Assembly (NCBI GenBank): GCA_021772135.1
Contig: JADYXQ010000001.1
Span: 1-64,000 of the forward strand
DNA: 64,000 bases
Direction of reading: 5' to 3'
Source of the DNA: Candidatus Obscuribacter sp.
GTDB lineage: Bacteria; Cyanobacteriota; Vampirovibrionia; Obscuribacterales; Obscuribacteraceae
A model generated the notes under the pieces. The model made no database searches. It saw only the letters and a list, made by a program, of their open reading frames with translations, and was not told where the DNA came from. Position numbers and translations under genes: made by a program. Shown here in pieces: positions 46,082-53,044 of this stretch. Numbering within the stretch: the stretch's first letter is position 1; each line of letters opens with the position of its first letter.

Positions 46082-46110
46082 TTGACAGTCACTTGTCAAA
46101 TGCTAGCTAT
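46082..46110 (+). promoter_or_regulatory. Candidate promoter of the epimerase gene with inverted repeat
   Basis: Consensus TTGACA at 46082, a 17-base spacer, then AGCTAT. The spacer and -35 form the inverted repeat TTGACA...TGTCAA, which may be an operator. The -10 match is moderate. Confidence 0.4.
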
Positions 46111-46219
46111 CAGCGTTGCTCTCGTCAAGAAATCAGTGAATTGATTGCTTGCTTCCATCTGGCAGATTCTGTTCTTCAGGCGCTGAATTTCTAATTCAAT
46201 TAAAGGGTATCTGGGACGC

Positions 46220-47236
46220 ATGGTTCAAAAGGCTGGTCCGAAAAAAATTCTGGTCACGGGTGGAAGTGGCATGATTGGCCGCGCCATCGTCGCCCGTCTG
46301 GTGGCAACTAAACAATGCATCGTCAAATCGCAAGTACGCAACAGGCTTGATGCCAGAAAAAAAGTCGGCGATAGCGTTGATCTGACCATGGTAGAAATGC
46401 TGCAAGCAGACTTCACCAGAGTAGGCGATCAAGAAATGCGCGCTCTGACAAAAGATTGCGATTTCGTTATTCATGCCGCCGGCTTAGTGCACCAGGAAAA
46501 CGCTTCTTATCAGGAATACGAAGTGGTAAACGTGCGCGCCACCCAGCAATTAGCTGAAGCCTGCGTCGCCAACGGCGTGCACACTCTGGTATTTTTCAGC
46601 ACCTCTGCTATCTACGGCAAAGGGCCATTTAAAAATATTTCCGAGGCCGGTCCTTTCGCCGCCAAGACACCATATGCGGTGTCGAAGATTACCAGCGAAA
46701 ATTATCTACAAACCCTCAGTGGAAAAATTCCTCGCATAATTATTCTCAGACCTTCTCTGGTTTTCGGTGAAGGTGACAGAGGCAACATGCTCTCTTTAAT
46801 CAGGCAGATTAAAGAAGAGAAGTATATTCATATCGGCGGTGGTGTCACTCCTAAAAGTTTGATCTACTCGAAAGATTTGGCCAATGCAGTGCATCTGTGT
46901 TTGCAAAAAGTACCGCCCGGCTACCATATTTTCAATGTGGCTAATCCCAGTCCTGTAGCCATGAAAGATCTGGCTGAGAATATTGCCGCCACTCTCAATG
47001 TGACAAAGAAATTTAGTTCGATGCCTGAAGGGCTGCTTAAAATGGGGCTCAAAGCAGCTCAAGCGTTCATGCCCGGAAAAATTGCCGTTACTCCTGAGCA
47101 AGTGGAAAAACTGGCCACTGAAACTACTTGCTCAGTTGACAGTCTTGTAGGCGCCACCGGTTTTGCACCGGCCGCTGATCTTAAATCAGGTATCAAGGCC
47201 GAAGTGGATTGGGCCACTGCCAACCAGCTACTCTAG
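46220..47236 (+). CDS. NAD-dependent epimerase/dehydratase (SDR)
   Basis: 338 residues. Motifs: ILVTGGSGMIGRAIVARLV for NAD, CDFVIHAAGLVHQENASY, a normal catalytic pair in TPYAVSKITSENYL (Y-x-x-x-K), then IIILRPSLVFGEGD. This places it among atypical/extended SDRs for nucleotide sugars or 3-beta-hydroxysteroid-type substrates. The permease start is 20 bases after the stop, on the same strand, and may be cotranscribed. Substrate unknown. Confidence 0.88.
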   Translation: MVQKAGPKKILVTGGSGMIGRAIVARLVATKQCIVKSQVRNRLDARKKVGDSVDLTMVEMLQADFTRVGDQEMRALTKDCDFVIHAAGLVHQENASYQEYEVVNVRATQQLAEACVANGVHTLVFFSTSAIYGKGPFKNISEAGPFAAKTPYAVSKITSENYLQTLSGKIPRIIILRPSLVFGEGDRGNMLSLIRQIKEEKYIHIGGGVTPKSLIYSKDLANAVHLCLQKVPPGYHIFNVANPSPVAMKDLAENIAATLNVTKKFSSMPEGLLKMGLKAAQAFMPGKIAVTPEQVEKLATETTCSVDSLVGATGFAPAADLKSGIKAEVDWATANQLL

Positions 47237-47256
47237 CCAGTTGATAGTCGCAGCCA

Positions 47257-48630
47257 TTGCTAGATCAATATTTCAAATTAACTGAGCGCGGCACCACAAT
47301 TCGAACAGAATTTCTGGGCGGCTGCACTACTTTTTTGACTATGGCTTACATTATCGTCGTCAATCCTGCAATTCTTGCTTTTGCTGGCATTCCACAGGGT
47401 CCTTCGACTGTAGCTACAATTGTGACAGCGGTTTTCGGTTGTTTAGCTATGGGACTATTTGCTAACCGACCTCTGGCAGTAGCACCATATATGGGTGAAA
47501 ATGCCTTTATCGCTTTCGGTCTGGCGGCCTTGGGAATTAGTTGGCAACTACGACTGGGTGCGGTTTTTGTCAGCGGATTAGCTTTTCTTGCCATGTCGCT
47601 ATTGAAAATCCGACCATGGCTTGCCAATTCCATTTCGAACAGCATGAAACACAGCTTTGCCGCCGGCATTGGTATGTTTCTCACCTTAATCGGTTTGTAT
47701 GAAACCGGTTTGATTGAAAGCGCCGTGCAGGGCATGCCGGCCAAATTACTGCTGGTCGGCGATGGTATTACCCTTGGTGCGCCGGCCGTTCCTCTTAAAC
47801 TTGGTAATTTGCACGATATCAAAGTTTTACTGACGATCTTCGGTACTCTGACCACTGCAGCTCTTCTGGCCAGAAGAGTGCGGGGAGCGATTTTAATAGG
47901 CATTGTGCTTACCGCTATTTTAGGTTTTGCCTGCGGCGTGGGCGAGATGCCTAAAGCCATTTTTTCAGTGCCTTTTCAAGGCGAATATAGCCTGACACCA
48001 ATCCTCTTCAAGCTCGATATCGCCTCCACATTGAAATTAAGTTTCCTGCCAATTTTGCTCACTCTTTTTCTCATGAGCTTCCTCGACACCTTGAGCACAT
48101 TGGTTGGTGTGGGTGCTAATTGCGGCATGGTAGACGAAAATGGCAATCTTAGCGATATCGAAAAGCCGATGATTGTCGACGCATGCTCTTGCATTTTTTC
48201 AGCTCTAATTGGCTCGTCAACTAGTGGTGCCTTTATTGAATCGGCTGCCGGCATTCGCGAAGGTGCACGCACCGGGCTGGCATCGGTCACCTGTGCGCTG
48301 TTCTTTTTTATCGCCCTCTTTTTTATTCCTCTGCTGCAACCGCTGCAGCATCTCAAATACGCTTACGGACCGGCCTTGATTTGTGTAGGTTTACTGATGT
48401 GCAGTTCGCTGAAAAAAATTGAAGTGGAAGATCTGACTGAAGCTTTTCCATCATTTGCCACCATTGCCATGATGATTTTTACTTACAGCATTGCCAACGG
48501 TCTTACCGCCGGTCTAGTACTTTACGCTCTAATTAAAACTTTGACCGGACGCATCAAAGAAGTGACGCCGGGCGCGTGGATATTGGCCGCCATGTGCCTG
48601 ACCTATTTTCTTTTTGGCTTGCCCCATTAG
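47257..48630 (+). CDS. NCS2 family (AzgA-like) purine permease
   Basis: 457 residues with about 12-14 membrane helices. The N-terminal TTFLTMAYIIVVNPAILAF and MGENAFIAFGL segments, and the DTLSTLVGVGANCGMVDENG and GSSTSGAFIESAAGIREGAR segments, are diagnostic of AzgA-type guanine/hypoxanthine/adenine permeases. Driven by the proton gradient at the inner membrane. Start is TTG (47257). A short stem GGCTTA/TAAGCC at 48652-48666 lies after its stop at the convergence with the EF-hand gene. Confidence 0.92.
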   Translation: MLDQYFKLTERGTTIRTEFLGGCTTFLTMAYIIVVNPAILAFAGIPQGPSTVATIVTAVFGCLAMGLFANRPLAVAPYMGENAFIAFGLAALGISWQLRLGAVFVSGLAFLAMSLLKIRPWLANSISNSMKHSFAAGIGMFLTLIGLYETGLIESAVQGMPAKLLLVGDGITLGAPAVPLKLGNLHDIKVLLTIFGTLTTAALLARRVRGAILIGIVLTAILGFACGVGEMPKAIFSVPFQGEYSLTPILFKLDIASTLKLSFLPILLTLFLMSFLDTLSTLVGVGANCGMVDENGNLSDIEKPMIVDACSCIFSALIGSSTSGAFIESAAGIREGARTGLASVTCALFFFIALFFIPLLQPLQHLKYAYGPALICVGLLMCSSLKKIEVEDLTEAFPSFATIAMMIFTYSIANGLTAGLVLYALIKTLTGRIKEVTPGAWILAAMCLTYFLFGLPH

Positions 48631-48667
48631 TTTGCAACAGGCAGACAGCTCGGCTTAGATTAAGCCA

Positions 48668-49036
48668 TTACATTCGGGCAAAATAATGAACAAGATCAGA
48701 ACGAGAAATTCCGACTATGTCATTACGCGAAATACCGGCATGATTGGGGCCGTCATGATCGTCATGATCGTCATGAGCAAGAGCAATGCGATCTACGTTT
48801 TTAAGTAAAAAGCGTACATAATTTTTCTGACGCCGATCTAAGTCTCGATGCTGATAGGCATATTCAAGCTCTGTGGCCGAAAGAAAACCATTTTGGTCGA
48901 CATCGATCATGTCGAAAGTATCGAGAGCAAAGGCCTTTATTTCGCTCAGCAAATCAGTCAGGTTAATGCCATCGTGCGTTGCCGGCCGGGGCCAAAAATC
49001 GCGCATATCTTTGACGCTGGGAATGCTGTTCGTCAT
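48668..49036 (-). CDS. EF-hand calcium-binding protein
   Basis: 122 residues. A canonical 12-residue EF-hand loop at D45-E56 (DVDQNGFLSATE) is followed by a helix and a second, degenerate hand in which the loop is an HDDHDDHDG-type repeat, then GISRSDLVHYF. No signal peptide, so cytosolic. It probably senses or buffers Ca2+. It lies nine bases after the TPR gene on the same strand. Confidence 0.85.
   Translation of the reverse strand: MTNSIPSVKDMRDFWPRPATHDGINLTDLLSEIKAFALDTFDMIDVDQNGFLSATELEYAYQHRDLDRRQKNYVRFLLKNVDRIALAHDDHDDHDGPNHAGISRNDIVGISRSDLVHYFARM
48751..48777 (-). repeat. 9-nt tandem repeat in the EF-hand gene
   Basis: Three units of cgtcatgat/g in a row encode HDD-type triplets and may change in copy number without frameshift. 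Confidence 0.7.
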
Positions 49037-49045
49037 ATCGATATT

Positions 49046-50788
49046 TTACATGATCAGCCCAGTGCTGAGCAACTGCGCTTCTTTGGCCTCTTCGGCAGTG
49101 AGGTGGCCGGAGCCGGCCAGAGCAGCCAGTCGCATCTGTAAATCAAGCAAAAATTGGCTGTCGTAAGTATTGGGCGGCGCGCTGGTTGCCGCTTTTCTAT
49201 AAGCCGACAGGGCCACACTGTAGTCTCCTCGCCCTTCAGCCAGACCACCCTCTATAATTCCTAAAGGCAAGGCATAAGAGCTCAAGGCCGACATATTTTT
49301 GATACTTCTGGCTCTTTGCATGAGAAATTCGGTGTGCTCATACTTCTTCAAAGCCAGACTGATTAATGCCGCTTGTAAGAGCACTTCTTGATTATACGGC
49401 TGGCGGCCCAGCGCTTTGCTTATGTGCGCGTCAGCTTGCTCATATTGTCTTTGGGCGAAGAGAATGCGAGCGCGAGTCATGAGCAGATAGGTGATGTCTT
49501 CACCGTGGTGAAAGGTTTGCGGATCTGATGAATACTGTGCGATCGCACTTTGGGCACCGGCGATATCTCCGGCCAGCAACTTGGCTTGCGCCATCAGGCA
49601 CCTGGCTTTAAAAATGTATTCCGGATTCTGCGTACCCGTTATTCCTTCGCTCAGCAGTAAGCGCGCTTCTTTTTGGGCCAATCTGTAGTTACCGGAATAT
49701 AAATCCAATTCTGCTTTTTCCAAAAGCACCAGACCGTCGTCGGGAGCCAGTTTCAAGGCATGTTCGAGCAAATCTTTAGCAGCCTTAAACTTGCGCTGGT
49801 AGAAGTAAACCCGCACTATGTTCAAGCGCGGCTCGACAAAATCTAGCTTGAGAAAAATTGCTCGTTCCCAGTCGCGCACAGCTACACTGAAGTCACTTTG
49901 TTGTTGTTCGGCCAGACGAAATTCTGACTGTCCCAGGCCGTTCCAACCGGCAGCGAAAGTGGGTTCAAGCTTAACCGACCAGCGATAGTAATCACGAGCC
50001 GTCTCGAAGTGACCTTGTGCTGCCGCTTTGCCTGCGCTGTTGAAACAATAATAAACCATGGCTTTGCGACCGAGAAAAATCAATAGACTGAAAAAAACAA
50101 TGGTGCCAACCAAAATTTTTTGTTTAGCAAGCCATTGATGGGTTCGTTTGACACTACGCCATTCTTCATCGGTGGCACCGGTAGTGGCAAGCACTGCGAA
50201 ATCATTTTCCAGGTATTGAGGCAATGCGGCGGCAGGCAGTGCATTGCTGCGTTCAAACACAGTTCTAATTAGGCGGTCAAAAGTCTCTTTGCTGAAGAAA
50301 AAAGAGGGCACATAATTTGGAAAAAGAAGCTGCGAAAGTAATTTGTTTTTGATTTGAAAGTGAAAAAGTATAGTCAGCCTGCGGGCAGTCTCTTTTAAAG
50401 AAAATAGTCTGGTGAAGAAAAAATTGGGTTCGACTGAAACGGCGCTGACGGATCGCCACGGCACAATGCGATCAAAGCGCGAAAGTTTGATGCCTTTGTC
50501 AGAAACCCAGACGCCGCGACTGACAAAACGCAATAACTGAGTAATGGCTAGAAAACCAAGAAACCAGATCACGGCGGCGATTATCCAGTCGCCCACCACG
50601 CGTAAAAAAAGTGCGGTGACGGAACTGGCATTCGGTATAAGAGGAATGACATCGGTAATGGCCAATACTGAGGCGATAAAAAAGGATGATCCTGCTGCCA
50701 GCTGTGTCAGAGCCTGCGAATCGAAAGCAAAAAGCTCGGAGCCTGGATCTGTATTCACCTCTTGGCCAGGTAATTTTGAATTTTTCAA
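49046..50788 (-). CDS. Membrane-anchored TPR-repeat protein
   Basis: 580 residues. N-terminal hydrophobic segments (FFIASVLAITDVIPLI, WIIAAVIWFLGFLAITQLL) and a further helix near residue 230 (ILVGTIVFFSLLIFLG) give membrane anchoring. The C-terminal 340 residues hold a long TPR array, for example AAGWNGLGQSEFRLAEQQQ, NIVRVYFYQRKFKAAKDLL, and ARILFAQRQYEQADAHISKA. The layout resembles the N-terminal membrane module of the two kinases at 33366-36472, with TPR in place of the kinase; this similarity is by eye. Function unknown. Confidence 0.85.
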   Translation of the reverse strand: MKNSKLPGQEVNTDPGSELFAFDSQALTQLAAGSSFFIASVLAITDVIPLIPNASSVTALFLRVVGDWIIAAVIWFLGFLAITQLLRFVSRGVWVSDKGIKLSRFDRIVPWRSVSAVSVEPNFFFTRLFSLKETARRLTILFHFQIKNKLLSQLLFPNYVPSFFFSKETFDRLIRTVFERSNALPAAALPQYLENDFAVLATTGATDEEWRSVKRTHQWLAKQKILVGTIVFFSLLIFLGRKAMVYYCFNSAGKAAAQGHFETARDYYRWSVKLEPTFAAGWNGLGQSEFRLAEQQQSDFSVAVRDWERAIFLKLDFVEPRLNIVRVYFYQRKFKAAKDLLEHALKLAPDDGLVLLEKAELDLYSGNYRLAQKEARLLLSEGITGTQNPEYIFKARCLMAQAKLLAGDIAGAQSAIAQYSSDPQTFHHGEDITYLLMTRARILFAQRQYEQADAHISKALGRQPYNQEVLLQAALISLALKKYEHTEFLMQRARSIKNMSALSSYALPLGIIEGGLAEGRGDYSVALSAYRKAATSAPPNTYDSQFLLDLQMRLAALAGSGHLTAEEAKEAQLLSTGLIM

Positions 50789-50938
50789 GTAATTTGTGCT
50801 ACGTCTTACGCAATTTGTTTGGCAATTTTTCCTGCAACATCGGTGCTGTCTATCTTAGACCCTGCTTGGCTTTCCACACTCCATGTAACGAATCTAAAAA
50901 GTTGGACAAAAACATTAGACCATGACATATTGAACAAG

Positions 50939-50952
50939 GGTTAATATTAACC
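50939..50952. promoter_or_regulatory. Perfect palindrome GGTTAATATTAACC, candidate operator
   Basis: Fourteen bases of perfect symmetry, 30 bases before the response regulator start. Position suits autoregulation. No stem-loop with U-tract, so an operator is more plausible than a terminator. Confidence 0.45.
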
Positions 50953-50981
50953 GTGACGAATGCATGCGAGAGGTATGTCCT

Positions 50982-51656
50982 TTGAAAATCCTGATCATTG
51001 AAGACGACGTAAATATCGCGCGTCTCATCGAACTTGAGCTCGGCTATGAAGGTTATCAAGTTTCCGTGGCTCACGATGGCAATCAAGGTCTTGATCTTTT
51101 CAAGAAAGACCAGCCCGAACTGGTTCTTCTGGACGTCATGCTCCCTGGCCTTGACGGGATTGAAGTTTGTAAGCGCTTGCGCTCGATGTCTAAAGTTCCA
51201 GTAATCATGCTCACTGCTAAAGACGGCGTGCAAGATAGGGTAAGCGGACTTGATAGCGGTGCAGATGATTATCTGACTAAGCCATTTGCCACAGAAGAGC
51301 TCCTGGCCAGAATTAGAGCTGTTATGCGGAGAAAACCAGCAGAAGGCATTCTTACTTATGCCGACTTGTGGATGGATCAGCTCAATCGAGTTGTAAAAAG
51401 AGGCGAGCGCCAACTAGACCTGCGCGCTAAAGAGTTCGATTTGCTGAGATTGTTCATGCAATATCCAGAACAAGTACTTTCTCGCGAATTCATTTTCGAC
51501 AAAGTCTGGGGCTATGACTTCATCGGCGAATCAAATGTCATCGAAGTCTACATTCGTTATTTGCGCTCTAAGCTTGAAGACGCCACTTCTAAGCGTTTGA
51601 TTCAAACAGTGCGCGGCGAAGGCTACGTATTGCGAGAAGAAGAACCTTCAAGATAA
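50982..51656 (+). CDS. OmpR/PhoB family response regulator
   Basis: 224 residues. The receiver domain starts KILIIEDDVNIARLIELELG, the phosphorylatable Asp is in LVLLDVMLPGLDG, Thr in VIMLTAKD, and Lys in YLTKPFATEELLARIRA. The C-terminal winged helix has DLRAKEFDLLRLFMQYP and SNVIEVYIRYLRSKLE. Start is TTG at 50982 (GAGAGG eight bases upstream); the earlier ATG at 50964 overlaps that Shine-Dalgarno. No sensor kinase is adjacent, so it is an orphan here. The sensor kinase at 63291 is 12 kb away and not obviously paired. Confidence 0.95.
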   Translation: MKILIIEDDVNIARLIELELGYEGYQVSVAHDGNQGLDLFKKDQPELVLLDVMLPGLDGIEVCKRLRSMSKVPVIMLTAKDGVQDRVSGLDSGADDYLTKPFATEELLARIRAVMRRKPAEGILTYADLWMDQLNRVVKRGERQLDLRAKEFDLLRLFMQYPEQVLSREFIFDKVWGYDFIGESNVIEVYIRYLRSKLEDATSKRLIQTVRGEGYVLREEEPSR

Positions 51657-51660
51657 AAGA

Positions 51661-51686
51661 CAGAGAAACTTGCGCAAAATTCTCTG
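51661..51686. repeat. 26-bp palindromic repeat, copy 4
   Basis: CAGAGAAACTTGCGCAA... ending TTCTCTG, with two mismatched pairs. By eye 24 of 26 positions match copy 2 at 40882. It lies four bases after the regulator stop. Confidence 0.75.
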
Positions 51687-51706
51687 CTAATTAAAAGTGA
51701 TTGAAA

Positions 51707-51741
51707 AAAAGGCCGCAACACCCAACAGGTTGCGGCCTTTT
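51707..51741. terminator. Bidirectional intrinsic terminator
   Basis: Stem AAAAGGCCGCAAC / GTTGCGGCCTTTT with a nine-base loop between convergent genes. A and T runs on both sides support use in either direction. Confidence 0.85.
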
Positions 51742-51759
51742 GCTATCTATATATAGGCT

Positions 51760-52281
51760 CTAAGGAGCGTCGGATAATTTCTCAAAAGGCGGGCTGAGTA
51801 AGAGTTTTAGCCTGGCCTGCAGATCTGGAGCAAGCATCTGCAAGGTTTTAAGTGACCGGCAGCGCACATATGGATTTTCATCGTGAGCCAGTTCCGCCAG
51901 GATCTCTTCGGGCATGTGAGGGCTTTCAGCCACGCCATAACGCACGTCAACATTCTCGTCTTTAGCCAGCATCGCTAAAATCTCTGCCGGACTGTTTTTG
52001 TTCTCAGCCACCGCCATTCTCACTTCGGCATTGTGATCAAAAACCAGCTTCTTCAAAACATCGATGGGAGTGCGGGGATTTTCGGCCACCGCCCGTCTTA
52101 CAGAAACGTTGGCATCGTCAGCCAGACGCATTAGAACCTGCCTGGGAGTGTTGGGATTGCCGGCCACCACGCGTCTTACTTGCAGGATTTCAGCGTCCAA
52201 CTCCAAACCATCATTGGTTGACTGTACCGATGTAGCCTGGTTTTCCAGGGATAGGGATAGATTGAGCTTCTCTTTGCGCAT
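51760..52281 (-). CDS. LRV-repeat protein
   Basis: 173 residues from ATG 52281, preceded by GGAG with eight bases spacing; a longer in-frame ATG at 52326 has no such site. It contains about four tandem 26-residue repeats of the type VRRAVAENPRTPIDVLKKLV and VRMAVAENKNSPAEILAMLA. The full Cys cluster of classical FeS LRV proteins is not seen. The repeats form a solenoid surface. It is a compact relative of the protein at 24139. Function unknown. Confidence 0.88.
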   Translation of the reverse strand: MRKEKLNLSLSLENQATSVQSTNDGLELDAEILQVRRVVAGNPNTPRQVLMRLADDANVSVRRAVAENPRTPIDVLKKLVFDHNAEVRMAVAENKNSPAEILAMLAKDENVDVRYGVAESPHMPEEILAELAHDENPYVRCRSLKTLQMLAPDLQARLKLLLSPPFEKLSDAP

Positions 52282-52530
52282 TTCACTGCTCCGGGCCGTA
52301 TGAACCAGTACTATGCCCGTTGTCAAGAATTATCAACCAACTGTCAGTGCCCGACGCCACTGCAACTCTCCCGTAGCATGGTAATGAAATGTTAAGAAGG
52401 CTTGTAACAGAAAATTGGTCAAAATCGGGCTTTCCCCAATGGGTTAGGGGATTCTCCCCTGATTAGGCGCAAGTTTTGCGTGAAGCCCCCATGCAAGTAA
52501 AAAAGGCTGACATGTTGCGGGTTTTACGGC

Positions 52531-52560
52531 TTGTAAAAAAACATGTCGTAACGTTATGAT
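52531..52560 (+). promoter_or_regulatory. Candidate sigma70 promoter upstream of the 111-residue gene
   Basis: TTGTAA, an 18-base spacer, then TATGAT (52555-52560). It predicts a leader of about 48 bases before ATG 52615 or 93 bases before ATG 52660. Confidence 0.45.
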
Positions 52561-52614
52561 AACTGGCATATAGTTTAGGTATCTCACAGGTTCGCTGCCA
52601 AAGGAATTACCCAA

Positions 52615-52950
52615 ATGGCGTTTCGCGTCAGCAGCCCTTGCCAAGACCAAGGTAACATCATGAATACATTACAGACACGCTACAAACCAACTTACTCCGG
52701 GCCCACCACTTCTGATGGCATTGAGCAGCTTCTGTCTGTGGCAGAAAACGGCAATTTTGTTTTGAGCTTGCCGCCCACACTCAAAGATTATCAACAAGAA
52801 CTCGAGCGTTTGCTCGGTAAATGCTTTAGAGGCAAAGCCACATCGGCCGACAGCCTGGCCCTGGCTCGTCAGATGTCGATTAACTGGTGCTTGTCTAAAT
52901 GCAAACAAACAGGCCAGTCTATCGACCAGTGCATGAACGAACTTTCTTAA
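52615..52950 (+). CDS. Small protein, unknown
   Basis: 111 residues (or 96 if translation begins at ATG 52660). The first ATG has AAGGA nine bases before it; the second has AAGG eight bases before. The protein ends with a helical region with paired Cys (INWCLSKCKQTGQSIDQCMN). Soluble. Own promoter and a strong terminator (52987), so it is a complete unit. I do not recognise a family; a zinc- or redox-linked Cys motif is possible but unproven. Confidence 0.75.
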   Translation: MAFRVSSPCQDQGNIMNTLQTRYKPTYSGPTTSDGIEQLLSVAENGNFVLSLPPTLKDYQQELERLLGKCFRGKATSADSLALARQMSINWCLSKCKQTGQSIDQCMNELS

Positions 52951-52986
52951 TCAGTCTCAAAGCTGACTGAATTAGTAGCGAAATTG

Positions 52987-53022
52987 AAAAGTCGCAGTAA
53001 CGTATTTACTGCGACTTTTTTT
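52987..53022 (+). terminator. Intrinsic terminator
   Basis: Perfect 14-bp stem aaaagtcgcagtaa / ttactgcgactttt, five-base loop and seven T. It ends the 111-residue gene and lies 22 bases from the end of the convergent gyrA. Confidence 0.9.
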
Positions 53023-53044
53023 GCTTATCGAATGAATGAGGAGA

